A stretch of 11,739 nucleotides of DNA, taken from contig JBMYYE010000076.1 of assembly GCA_049609065.1 (NCBI GenBank), positions 1 through 11,739 on the forward strand. Direction: 5' to 3'. Origin of the DNA: JBMYYE01 sp049609065. Lineage in GTDB: Bacteria; Pseudomonadota; Alphaproteobacteria; Rhodobacterales; Rhodobacteraceae. The notes under the pieces were generated by a model that did not search any database, had not been told where the DNA came from, and saw only the letters and a list, made by a program, of their open reading frames with translations. Below, in pieces: positions 1 to 6,978 of the stretch (the stretch's first letter is position 1; each line of letters opens with the position of its first letter). The translations under genes and the position numbers were made by a program.

Positions 1-48
1 CAGGCATCGCAAGAAAATGAAATAATCTGCGTGAAGAAGCGCGAATAA
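1..48 (+). CDS. Possible C-terminal tail of the gene upstream of sufC (partial)
   Basis: Frame 1 is open from the window edge and reads QASQENEIICVKKRE before a TAA stop at 46-48. That stop overlaps the AAGGG ribosome site used by sufC, the tight packing expected inside an operon. Fifteen codons are too few to identify a family, and an open run of this length arises often by chance. Frames 2 and 3 stop at 23-25 and 18-20 and are also possible ends of the upstream gene. It does not look like a SufB C-terminus I recognise, so a small gene may lie between sufB and sufC. Confidence 0.2.
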   Translation, partial: QASQENEIICVKKRE

Positions 49-51
49 GGG
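47..51 (+). promoter_or_regulatory. Ribosome binding site that decides the sufC start
   Basis: AAGGG at 47-51 leaves one base before the ATG at 53 and seven bases before the ATG at 59. Only the second spacing is functional, so translation most likely begins at 59. This also gives the N-terminus MLEIKNLHV, usual for the family. Confidence 0.7.
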
Positions 52-58
52 TATGAAA

Positions 59-814
59 ATGCTAGAAATTAAAAATCTACACGTAAAACTTGAAGAAGAG
101 GATAAAGTGATCCTCAAAGGTGTGAACCTCTCTATTGGGGCGGGCGAAGTGCACGCGATCATGGGGCCAAACGGGTCAGGGAAATCCACAACCTCTTATG
201 TCATGTCAGGCCGCGATGGCTATGAAGTGACAGAGGGTGAAGTTCTCTTGGATGGGGAAAACATTCTTGAAATGGAACCAGAAGAGCGCGCTGCCGCTGG
301 CATGTTCTTAGCCTTTCAATATCCTGTCGAAATCCCAGGTGTTGGCAATATGACGTTTTTGCGCACAGCCGTGAATGCACAACGTAAAGCGCGCGGCGAA
401 GAGGAACTTTCAGCTGGGGATTTCCTAAAAATCATCCGTGAAAAGGCCAAAACGTTGAAAATTGACGCGGATATGCTCAAACGTCCTGTGAATGTTGGGT
501 TCTCTGGCGGTGAGAAAAAACGTAATGAAATCCTACAGATGGCAATGCTTGAGCCAAAAATGTGCGTTTTGGATGAAACCGATAGTGGCCTTGATGTGGA
601 TGCGATGAAATTGGTGTCTGAGGGTGTGAATGCGCTGCGGGATGCGGGGCGTTCGTTCCTTGTGATCACGCACTATCAGCGTCTTTTGGACCATATCAAA
701 CCCGACGTGGTGCATATCATGGCTGATGGTCGCATTGTGAAATCTGGTGGACCAGAATTGGCATTGGAAGTTGAAGAAAACGGATATGCCGACATTTTGG
801 CAGAGGTGCTTTAA
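59..814 (+). CDS. sufC: SufC, Fe-S cluster assembly ATPase
   Basis: SufC is the cytoplasmic ABC-type ATPase of the SUF system. It binds SufB and SufD and drives conformational change in the SufBCD scaffold during cluster assembly; it has no membrane domain. The 251-residue product has the full nucleotide-binding set: Walker A GPNGSGKST at 36-44, Q-loop Gln87 in LAFQYP, the signature FSGGEKKR from 148, Walker B CVLDETDSGLD with Asp172 and Glu173, and the switch histidine His205 in ITHYQRLL. The SUF-specific stretch EIPGVGNMTFLR follows the Q-loop. An in-frame ATG at 53 is rejected as start because of its spacing from the ribosome site. The stop shares one base with the sufD ATG (TAATG), implying translational coupling. 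No feature is missing or odd. Confidence 0.96.
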   Translation: MLEIKNLHVKLEEEDKVILKGVNLSIGAGEVHAIMGPNGSGKSTTSYVMSGRDGYEVTEGEVLLDGENILEMEPEERAAAGMFLAFQYPVEIPGVGNMTFLRTAVNAQRKARGEEELSAGDFLKIIREKAKTLKIDADMLKRPVNVGFSGGEKKRNEILQMAMLEPKMCVLDETDSGLDVDAMKLVSEGVNALRDAGRSFLVITHYQRLLDHIKPDVVHIMADGRIVKSGGPELALEVEENGYADILAEVL

Positions 815-2073
815 TGGCCGATCTTACGACATTATTGGCCAAGATGCCTAAAACAGGTCCGGCATGGCTTCAAACCGCGCGTGCGGATGCAAAGGCACGC
901 CTAGAGGATATGGGATTGCCGGCGCGGCGCGATGAATATTGGCGTTGGACGCGGGCGGACAACCTCGTGTCTGAGACGCCCGCTACATCCGAACCCTATG
1001 ATCACAAAGGGGAAGCATTGGTTTTTGACGCGCTTGATCGTGTGCGCATCACCTTTGTGGATGGGGTGTTTGATCCTGAACAATCTGATGATTTGGCCTT
1101 GGAAGGCCTCGAAATTTCGCGCCTTGCAGATGCAGGTGATGATCACTGGGTGGAAGACAGCTTTGCTCAGCATGAGCGTGCGGCGCAATCGCCTGTTCCG
1201 CGACCTTTGGGTGTGTTGAACACCGCCTTGGCAAGCGACGGCGTGTTAATCCGCGCCCATAAAACAGTCGAAAAACCCGTGAGCATCATTTACCGGACCG
1301 TCAAAAATGACGGTGATAGCCAATTGCGCCATGTGGTGCAGGTTGAAAAAGGCGCCGAAGTCACCGTTTTGGAAAATGGTATTGCCTCTGCGCGGCTTAA
1401 TTCCGTTATGGAAGTAACGGTCGAAGATGGCGGTACATTCCACCACGTGCGCGCACAAGGCCGTGATCACGACCGTCATATGGCAACCCATATTTTTGGC
1501 AGCATTGGTGAGGATGCGACCTTCAAAAGCTTCACCTTGTCGGTGAATGGGGCGCTTACACGGAATGAATCTTTCCTTAATATTCAAGGGGATAATTCCG
1601 TTGCCCATATTGCAGGGGCGGTTGTTGGTGATGGAACCTTCCACCATGATGACACCGTTTTTGTGATCCATGATGCCCAAAATTGTGAAAGCCGTCAGGT
1701 CTTTAAAAAGGTTCTGATGAACGGCGCCAAAGGTATATTCCAAGGCAAAATCCTTGTAAAACCTGATGCGCAAAAAACCGATGGCTATCAAATCAGCCAA
1801 TCGTTGCTTTTGGATGATGAAAGCCAGTTCTTGGCAAAACCTGAGCTTGAAATTTACGCAGATGATGTGGCGTGTTCTCATGGGTCCACAACAGGGGCCA
1901 TTGATGATGATGCGCTTTACTATTTGCGCTCACGCGGTGTGCCTTTGGTGGATGCCCAAGATTTGCTTGTCATGGCTTTCCTCGCAGAAGCGTTGGAGGA
2001 AATCGAACGTGATGATATCCGTGAGGACCTTCAATCTCGGCTTGAAAACTGGTTCAAAAGGCGCCGTGTCTAA
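814..2073 (+). CDS. sufD: SufD, Fe-S cluster scaffold subunit
   Basis: SufD partners SufB and SufC in the SufBC2D complex, which builds new [Fe-S] clusters and helps mobilise iron. The 419-residue product has a variable helical N-terminal part (about 1-140, with DEYWRWTR at 40-47) followed by the SufBD beta-helix core (about 155-395). The diagnostic C-terminal block VACSHGSTTGAIDDDALYYL at 352-371 includes Cys354 and His356, and SRGVP follows it; in SufD this region meets SufB at the proposed cluster-forming interface. A charged helix (ALEEIERDDIREDLQ) ends the protein. It starts on the last base of the sufC stop and its own TAA overlaps the next ATG by one base. It could only be confused with SufB, but the length and N-terminus fit SufD. 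Confidence 0.95.
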   Translation: MADLTTLLAKMPKTGPAWLQTARADAKARLEDMGLPARRDEYWRWTRADNLVSETPATSEPYDHKGEALVFDALDRVRITFVDGVFDPEQSDDLALEGLEISRLADAGDDHWVEDSFAQHERAAQSPVPRPLGVLNTALASDGVLIRAHKTVEKPVSIIYRTVKNDGDSQLRHVVQVEKGAEVTVLENGIASARLNSVMEVTVEDGGTFHHVRAQGRDHDRHMATHIFGSIGEDATFKSFTLSVNGALTRNESFLNIQGDNSVAHIAGAVVGDGTFHHDDTVFVIHDAQNCESRQVFKKVLMNGAKGIFQGKILVKPDAQKTDGYQISQSLLLDDESQFLAKPELEIYADDVACSHGSTTGAIDDDALYYLRSRGVPLVDAQDLLVMAFLAEALEEIERDDIREDLQSRLENWFKRRRV

Positions 2074-2570
2074 TGTCCATTACCGCCCGCATGAAAACCG
2101 CCTATCTTGCGCCGCGCCGTTCGGTGCGTCAACTGCTACAAGATGGCGTCGGGGATCAGCAAATATTGGGCTTTGTGATGATTGCCTGCCTGCTTTTCTT
2201 CACGGCCAAAGTACCAGAATTGTCAAAAACGGCGCATCTCAACTCAGAGGGGCCGGCTTTTAGCACATTGGTGTTAGGGGCGTTTATGGGGGCGATGTTT
2301 TTTGCGCCTTTGTTCTTTTACGCCCTTGCAGGGGTACAGCGGCTTGTGGCCAAAGTTGTGGGTGGAAAAGGCACGTGGTTTAGCGCGCGGCTTTCTTTAT
2401 TCTGGAGCTTGCTTTTGATTTCGCCATTTGTTCTTTTTCGCGGGCTACTGGTCGCGTTTAATAGCAATCAAGCCCAAGCAACGACCATTAATAGCATCAT
2501 CTTTTGGGTGTTTTTGGCGCTTTGGGGTGCCGCCATTTGGGAATGTGAAAAAGAAGGTGGCACCGTATGA
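2073..2570 (+). CDS. Four-helix membrane protein, Yip1-like, inside the suf operon
   Basis: The 165-residue product is a small integral membrane protein of unknown function. Four hydrophobic segments are visible at about 31-47, 64-88, 105-129 and 140-157. A short basic cytoplasmic N-terminus (MKTAYLAPRRSVRQLL) resembles the amphipathic lead-in of bacterial Yip1-type proteins. After the second helix it carries VVGGKGTWF, matching MLGGKGDYW at the same place in the next gene, so the two look like diverged tandem copies. The ATG overlaps the sufD TAA by one base and its own TGA lies inside the next gene's ATGA, so it is bound into the suf transcript. No catalytic motif is seen. The acidic tail (WECEKEGGTV) has a cysteine that may or may not matter. 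The Yip1 assignment rests on topology and similarity to its neighbour. Confidence 0.72.
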   Translation: MSITARMKTAYLAPRRSVRQLLQDGVGDQQILGFVMIACLLFFTAKVPELSKTAHLNSEGPAFSTLVLGAFMGAMFFAPLFFYALAGVQRLVAKVVGGKGTWFSARLSLFWSLLLISPFVLFRGLLVAFNSNQAQATTINSIIFWVFLALWGAAIWECEKEGGTV

Positions 2571-3142
2571 TTATTGATCTGGTCAAACAAACCCTAACAC
2601 AGCCCCAAGACGCGGCTCGACGTATTCTTGGACTTGGTTTGCCGCGTGAAACGGTACTTCAACTCTTGGGCGTAACGGTCGGAATTCGTGTGATTATTCA
2701 AATGCTGGTTATCGCGGGCCTTCGCCGCACCAGCGATCCTGACATGCAAAAGATCATTGAGCAATTTCTAGAATTTCCCAATGCCGGCCCCATCGTCCTT
2801 GCCCTCATTATGTTTGTGACGGCATTGGTGTTCACCGCCTTGATCCAGCAATTCGGCAATATGCTTGGCGGAAAAGGGGATTATTGGGGGCTTTTGGCCC
2901 TCTCAACATGGGTAGATTTGCTCATGGTGCTGGCGATCATCGTTGGGGTTATCCTCACCGTTTTGATGCCGCCAATTGGGGCATTGTTTCAACTTGCAGC
3001 CGTCATCACGATGATTGTGGTTTTGATCAATGTGATTTCCGTTGGGCTTGCGATGACACGCTGGAAAACCTTCTTTATTTTGATCGCGAGCTTCATCGCG
3101 CTCTTGTTTGTGCAATCCTTGCTTGCCCCTTTGTTCTTTTAG
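2567..3142 (+). CDS. Yip1 family membrane protein in the suf operon
   Basis: The 191-residue product has the layout of bacterial Yip1-domain proteins. A short N-terminal amphipathic stretch with the family-like pattern TQPQDAARRILGLGLPRE (10-27) precedes five hydrophobic segments at about 30-50, 74-96, 108-132, 138-163 and 168-190. The loop GGKGDYWGLL (101-110) matches the preceding gene product. Bacterial Yip1 proteins have no settled biochemical role, so none is given here. The ATG overlaps the previous TGA by four bases (ATGA), a classic coupling arrangement. The TAG stop is part of the AGGA ribosome site of sufS nine bases on. Position between sufD and sufS suggests co-expression with cluster assembly, perhaps membrane docking, but that is inference. 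Confidence 0.83.
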   Translation: MIIDLVKQTLTQPQDAARRILGLGLPRETVLQLLGVTVGIRVIIQMLVIAGLRRTSDPDMQKIIEQFLEFPNAGPIVLALIMFVTALVFTALIQQFGNMLGGKGDYWGLLALSTWVDLLMVLAIIVGVILTVLMPPIGALFQLAAVITMIVVLINVISVGLAMTRWKTFFILIASFIALLFVQSLLAPLFF

Positions 3143-3151
3143 GATCACCTC

Positions 3152-4372
3152 ATGTTTGACGTTCAGAAAATTCGCCAAGATTTCCCAATTTTGAACCGTA
3201 AAATACATGGTAAGCCACTGGTTTACCTCGACAATGGGGCTTCGGCGCAAAAACCACAATGTGTCATTGATGCGGTCACCAAAGGCTATGCCGAAGACTA
3301 TGCAAACGTGCATCGGGGCCTACATTTTCTATCAAATCTGTCGACAGAAAAATATGAATCCGTACGGGGAACCATCGCACGTTTTTTGAATGTCAAAGAT
3401 GAAAATACCATTCTTTTGAATTCTGGAACAACAGAAGGCATCAACACGGTTGCATATGCATGGGCGATGCCACGGATGCAAAAAGGCGATGAAATTATCC
3501 TCTCAATCATGGAACATCACGCCAATATCGTCCCATGGCATTTCTTGCGGGAACGCTTGGGTGTGGTGATCAAATGGGTGGATGTGGATGTGAATGGGGA
3601 TCTCGACCCAGAGGCCGTTCTCGCGGCGATCACACCGCGCACAAAATTAATTGCTGTGACGCATATGTCCAATGTTTTGGGCACACGGGTGGATGTGAAA
3701 ACAATCTGTCACGCTGCGCGCGCTAAAGGTGTGCCGGTGCTTGTGGATGGGTCCCAAGGTGCGGTGCATGCGCCTGTTGATATTGCCGATATGGCCCCGG
3801 ATTTTTATGCCATTACAGGCCATAAACTTTATGGTCCTTCAGGATCTGGCGCGATTTATGTGGCGCCAGAGCGCCTTTCAGAAATGCAGCCCTTTATTGG
3901 CGGCGGTGATATGATCCGCGAAGTGTCCAAAGACACGGTCACCTATGCCGATCCACCCATGAAATTCGAGGCAGGCACACCTGGCATTGTGCAAACCATC
4001 GGTTTTGGTGTGGCGCTTGAATATCTCATGGATCTTGGGATGGCGAATGTAGCAGCCCATGAGGAAACGCTTCGTGCGTATACCCAAGACAAACTTTCAG
4101 GTCTGAATTGGCTCAACGTTCAAGGGAATTCTGCGGGAAAAGCGGCGATCTTTTCTTTCACCATGGCAGGGGGGGCGCATCCTCATGATCTGTCCACGGT
4201 TTTGGACAAAAAGGGCGTCGCCGTGCGGGCAGGGCATCACTGTGCCCAGCCTCTTTTGGCGCATCTTGGGGTGTCGGCCACGTGTCGCGCAAGCTTCGGG
4301 CTTTATAACACCACGGATGAGGTGGACAGCTTTGTTGAGGCCCTTGAATTTTGCCAAACTCTCTTTGGGTAA
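3152..4372 (+). CDS. sufS: SufS, cysteine desulfurase (class V aminotransferase fold)
   Basis: SufS is the PLP-dependent cytoplasmic enzyme that removes sulfur from L-cysteine, giving alanine and an enzyme persulfide; sulfur then goes through SufE or SufU to SufBCD. The 406-residue product is full length for group II desulfurases. Visible hallmarks are His123 in MEHHANIVPW (ring stacking), Asp199 and Gln202 in LVDGSQGAVH, the PLP lysine Lys225 in ITGHKLYGP, and the persulfide cysteine Cys364 in VRAGHHCAQPLL on the short type II active-site loop. RASFGLYNT follows. AGGA at 3141-3144, overlapping the previous stop, sets the ATG at 3152. No SufE, SufU or SufA gene follows in the window. It looks like the last suf gene here, but no clear intrinsic terminator follows. 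Confidence 0.96.
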   Translation: MFDVQKIRQDFPILNRKIHGKPLVYLDNGASAQKPQCVIDAVTKGYAEDYANVHRGLHFLSNLSTEKYESVRGTIARFLNVKDENTILLNSGTTEGINTVAYAWAMPRMQKGDEIILSIMEHHANIVPWHFLRERLGVVIKWVDVDVNGDLDPEAVLAAITPRTKLIAVTHMSNVLGTRVDVKTICHAARAKGVPVLVDGSQGAVHAPVDIADMAPDFYAITGHKLYGPSGSGAIYVAPERLSEMQPFIGGGDMIREVSKDTVTYADPPMKFEAGTPGIVQTIGFGVALEYLMDLGMANVAAHEETLRAYTQDKLSGLNWLNVQGNSAGKAAIFSFTMAGGAHPHDLSTVLDKKGVAVRAGHHCAQPLLAHLGVSATCRASFGLYNTTDEVDSFVEALEFCQTLFG

Positions 4373-4376
4373 ATAA

Positions 4377-4400
4377 AATTCACACTTTTGAATGTGAATT
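4377..4400. repeat. Perfect 8-bp inverted repeat between sufS and the octaheme gene
   Basis: AATTCACA (4377-4384) and TGTGAATT (4393-4400) are exact reverse complements around an 8-base centre. It begins five bases after the sufS stop. No T-run follows, so an ordinary intrinsic terminator is unlikely, and the stem is AT-rich. It touches the FNR-type box at 4399-4412, sharing two bases. It could be a second regulator's operator or a weak transcript-end hairpin. Confidence 0.4.
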
Positions 4401-4412
4401 GATTCATCTCAA
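4399..4412 (+). promoter_or_regulatory. FNR/FnrL-type operator upstream of the octaheme cytochrome
   Basis: TTGAT-TCAT-CTCAA matches the FNR family consensus TTGAT-N4-ATCAA at nine of ten defined bases and keeps the invariant TTG-N8-CAA core. Its centre (4405.5) lies about 68 bases before the octaheme ATG. A weak -10-like GATAGG at 4433-4438 would put the transcription start near 4445, with the box near -40, the usual position for FNR activation. A Crp/Fnr relative such as NnrR or Dnr could also use this site. The -10 is poor, as expected for an activated promoter. Confidence 0.55.
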
Positions 4413-4473
4413 ATACAGTTTCTTGAATATCTGATAGGGCTGGACGATCAACGATCGTTTCAGGAGGCAGCCT

Positions 4474-6099
4474 ATGCGGCCTATTCTAGCCACCCTCACG
4501 GCAGCTACAGTCATTTTTGCCACGTCCATATCTGTGTATTCCGCAGAAACTACGGATGTTTCCAAAAGCACAGCCGACCATAGTAAATTTGAAATTTTGC
4601 AAAAGGAATTCACCTCAGGCCCTGAGGTGACCAAAGCCTGTTTATCCTGCCACACAGAAGCAGATGACCAAGTTATGCATTCAATCCATTACCAATGGGA
4701 TTATGAAAGCGAATTGGGTCAAGTTCTCGGAAAATCCAAGGTAATCAACGCGTTTTGCGGGAATGTGGCCGGAAATGAAGCGCGCTGTACATCCTGTCAT
4801 GCGGGCTATGGCTGGGATGATATGTCAACGCCGCCACCGCAACAATCGGAGGCTGTTGATTGTCTGGTCTGTCACGATCAATCTGGCCAATACACCAAAT
4901 TGGCTACAGGGGCAGGGCATCCACCTTTGGAGCCTGTCTCAGAAACCGCAAAAACCATCACAGGCAAAAAAGCTTGGGCCGTGGATCTGAAAAAATCAGC
5001 CCAAAGCGTTGGCACGCCGACCCGTGACAATTGCGGCCAGTGCCATTTCTATGGTGGTGGCGGTGATAATGTCAAACATGGGGATTTATCATCTGCGCTT
5101 TATAATCCATCGAAAGATGTGGATGTGCACATGTCCAAAGACGGCGCGGACATGGTGTGTTCGGCGTGTCATGTTGAGGAAAAACACCAATGGGCTGGAT
5201 CGCGCTATGACGCGGATGTCGTGGATGCCCATAAGGACATGAAACCGGGTGCTGCACGGACAACGGCTACCTGTACGAGTTGTCATAGTGATGACCCACA
5301 TCCCTTGAATATCAAGGGTTTAAAGCTAAATGATCACACGGATAAACTTGCGTGTCAGACCTGCCATATTCCGGAATTTGCCCGTGGTGGGGTCGCCACA
5401 AAAACATGGTGGGATTGGTCCACAGGCGGTCAAATGAACGCCGAAGGCAAACCATATGCGCTTCATGACTATACCCAATCTGACGGTAAAGAACTCCATA
5501 CCTATATGTCAAAGAAAGGGCATTTTGATTGGGGTGAAAACGTCACGCCCTATTATGCATGGTCCAATGGCTCAGTTGAATACACCTTGGGGGATCAAAA
5601 AATTGATCCAACCAAAATCGTTGAGATTAATAAAATCCACGGTGCCCCAAACACAAAAGACAGCCGTATCATGCCCTTTAAACGGATGGAGGGGCGTCAA
5701 GCCTATGACAAAGTGCATGAGAAACTGGCCTATAGCCATGTCTGGGGGCCCACAACCGATACCGCGTTTTGGACCAACTATGATTGGGGCAAAGCTATCG
5801 AAGCAGGCATGAAGGCCGCAGGGTCAGAGTATTCAGGCGAATTTGGCTTTGTCGACACCTATATGTACTGGCCGATCACCCATATGGTGGCGCCGTCTGA
5901 AAACGCGCTCGATTGTGTTGCATGCCACGCAAAAGACGGCCGTCTTTCCGGGATCACGGGTGTGCATATGCCAGGCACGAATTCCATGGATGCGGTTGGG
6001 CTTTTGGGTCGTGCAATTGTGCTTTTGGCGCTGTTGGGTGTGATTGGCCATAGCCTGTTGCGTTTCATCAACCGGAATAAAGGAGGCGACCATGCCTAA
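4474..6099 (+). CDS. otr: Octaheme c-type cytochrome, tetrathionate reductase (OTR) family, membrane-anchored
   Basis: This is a periplasmic multiheme reductase of 541 residues. Eight CXXCH heme sites start at Cys56, 105, 130, 187, 229, 267, 294 and 481. A signal peptide is visible at 1-24 (cut after VYSA). The heme spacing and the block RCTSCHAGYGW (104-114) fit the octaheme tetrathionate reductase family, whose Shewanella member has an active-site heme with a lysine ligand; Lys142 in YTKLATGAGHP is my candidate for that ligand. Cys95, ten residues before heme 2, lies outside any CXXCH. A hydrophobic helix at about 507-530 followed by RFINRNK should anchor the protein with its C-terminus in the cytoplasm. 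AGGAGG at 4462-4467, six bases before the ATG, supports the start. It overlaps the downstream cytochrome b gene by eight bases. Shewanella OTR also reduces nitrite and hydroxylamine in vitro, so the natural substrate here is open. Confidence 0.92.
   Translation: MRPILATLTAATVIFATSISVYSAETTDVSKSTADHSKFEILQKEFTSGPEVTKACLSCHTEADDQVMHSIHYQWDYESELGQVLGKSKVINAFCGNVAGNEARCTSCHAGYGWDDMSTPPPQQSEAVDCLVCHDQSGQYTKLATGAGHPPLEPVSETAKTITGKKAWAVDLKKSAQSVGTPTRDNCGQCHFYGGGGDNVKHGDLSSALYNPSKDVDVHMSKDGADMVCSACHVEEKHQWAGSRYDADVVDAHKDMKPGAARTTATCTSCHSDDPHPLNIKGLKLNDHTDKLACQTCHIPEFARGGVATKTWWDWSTGGQMNAEGKPYALHDYTQSDGKELHTYMSKKGHFDWGENVTPYYAWSNGSVEYTLGDQKIDPTKIVEINKIHGAPNTKDSRIMPFKRMEGRQAYDKVHEKLAYSHVWGPTTDTAFWTNYDWGKAIEAGMKAAGSEYSGEFGFVDTYMYWPITHMVAPSENALDCVACHAKDGRLSGITGVHMPGTNSMDAVGLLGRAIVLLALLGVIGHSLLRFINRNKGGDHA
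4610..4630. repeat. 21-bp near-perfect palindrome inside the octaheme gene
   Basis: Two 10-base arms (TCACCTCAGG at 4610-4619 and CCTGAGGTGA at 4621-4630) are exact reverse complements around a single C. It lies 137 bases into the gene and encodes part of FTSGPEVTK, just before the first heme motif. In mRNA it could fold into a stem of about nine pairs. It may be chance within coding sequence, a roadblock or RNA structure, or an operator. Confidence 0.5.
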
Positions 6100-6748
6100 G
6101 CGTTTAGTCAAAGTTTACCCGCGGTTCGAACGCATATGGCATTGGTGTCAGGCGCTCTTAATTGTTGTGTTGGTGATCACGGGATTTGGGCTTAATGGGG
6201 TGCATGCTCTCTTGCCCTTTGGCCCTGCGGTCATGTTGCACACGATTGCCGCGCTTATTTTGTTGTGCTTGTGGATCTTTGCGACCTTTTGGTTGTTTAC
6301 AACAGGGACTTGGAAACAATTCGTCCCAACTTTAGATGGCCTAATTGAAGTTGCGCGTTTTTATAGCATTGGTATTTTCAAAGGTGAAAAACACCCACAC
6401 AAAAAACTCTACTGGCGCAAACATAACCCATTGCAAATTCTGGCTTATTTTGGCTTGAAGATGTTCGTTTTTCCCGCAATTTGGGTCACTGGCATCCTCT
6501 ATTTGACCTATAATTTTTGGGATGCAGGCGAAGGGTCGCAATTTTGGATTGTCCTGATCGCCAACCTTCATGTTTTGGCCGCCTATGTGGTGGTGAGCTT
6601 TGTGATCATTCATCTTTATCTGCTGACTGTAGGCCATGGATTTCGCCATCATGTGAAGCCGATGATATCTGGCTATGAAGAGGTCGAGCTCACCGAGGAG
6701 CAAGACGCATATTTGATGGCAAACGAACCTGAGCGGATCCTCAAATAA
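6092..6748 (+). CDS. Cytochrome b561/b6-type membrane subunit, electron donor to the octaheme cytochrome
   Basis: The 218-residue product is a di-heme b-type cytochrome of the kind that passes electrons from quinol to a periplasmic partner. Four membrane helices are visible at about 19-38, 48-70, 117-140 and 153-178. Likely heme ligands are His17 (RIWHWCQ), His50 (VMLHTIA), His160 (ANLHVLA) and His174 (VIIHLYL), one near each helix as in the cytochrome b561/NiFe-hydrogenase cytochrome b group. The ATG at 6092 sits inside the end of the octaheme gene, with AAGGAGG at 6080-6086 five bases upstream. A longer reading from 6044 lacks this support and would overlap the anchor-coding region. The coupling shows the two subunits are made together. 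A strong terminator follows 24 bases after the stop. No other respiratory subunit or maturation gene is adjacent. Confidence 0.9.
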   Translation: MPKRLVKVYPRFERIWHWCQALLIVVLVITGFGLNGVHALLPFGPAVMLHTIAALILLCLWIFATFWLFTTGTWKQFVPTLDGLIEVARFYSIGIFKGEKHPHKKLYWRKHNPLQILAYFGLKMFVFPAIWVTGILYLTYNFWDAGEGSQFWIVLIANLHVLAAYVVVSFVIIHLYLLTVGHGFRHHVKPMISGYEEVELTEEQDAYLMANEPERILK

Positions 6749-6772
6749 GCAAATCCCAAGCAAAGCAAAAAG

Positions 6773-6799
6773 CGCACCCATCGGGGTGCGTTTTCTTTT
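6773..6799 (+). terminator. Intrinsic terminator after the cytochrome b gene, probably bidirectional
   Basis: CGCACCC (6773-6779) and GGGTGCG (6784-6790) form a perfect seven-pair GC-rich stem with the four-base loop ATCG, followed by TTTTCTTTT (6791-6799). On the minus strand the same stem is followed by CTTTTTGCTTTG, so it can also stop transcripts from the right. Confidence 0.9.
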
Positions 6800-6820
6800 G
6801 CAGCGATGCACTATTTAGGA

Positions 6821-6849
6821 TTGCGACAGGCGCGGCTTTAGCCTATATC
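6821..6849 (+). promoter_or_regulatory. Candidate promoter of tRNA-Arg
   Basis: TTGCGA (6821-6826), a 17-base spacer and TATATC (6844-6849) match the -35 and -10 consensus at four of six bases each. The predicted start near 6856 is a few bases before the mature tRNA end at 6860. The spacer contains a nested inverted repeat: CAGGCG/CGCCTG around GGCT/AGCC. Confidence 0.45.
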
Positions 6850-6859
6850 GCCTGCATTG

Positions 6860-6936
<77 letters not shown>

Positions 6937-6978
6937 TTTTACCAAAGCGTCAAAGAGCACACCCGTAGTATAAATAGC

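Noticed and set aside
1246..1881. Long minus-strand open frame opposite sufD (211 codons)
   Set aside because: It lies wholly within sufD, whose conserved motifs are intact, and its translation shows no domain or plausible start signal. It is a shadow of the coding strand.
4474..6099. Octaheme protein as an NrfA-type nitrite reductase
   Set aside because: NrfA has a CXXCK catalytic heme and usually five hemes. Here all eight motifs are CXXCH and the total differs.
4474..6748. Reading the octaheme/cytochrome b pair as the molybdenum tetrathionate reductase TtrABC
   Set aside because: No molybdopterin subunit, ferredoxin-like subunit or NrfD-type protein is present. The octaheme enzyme is an unrelated family that shares only a substrate name.
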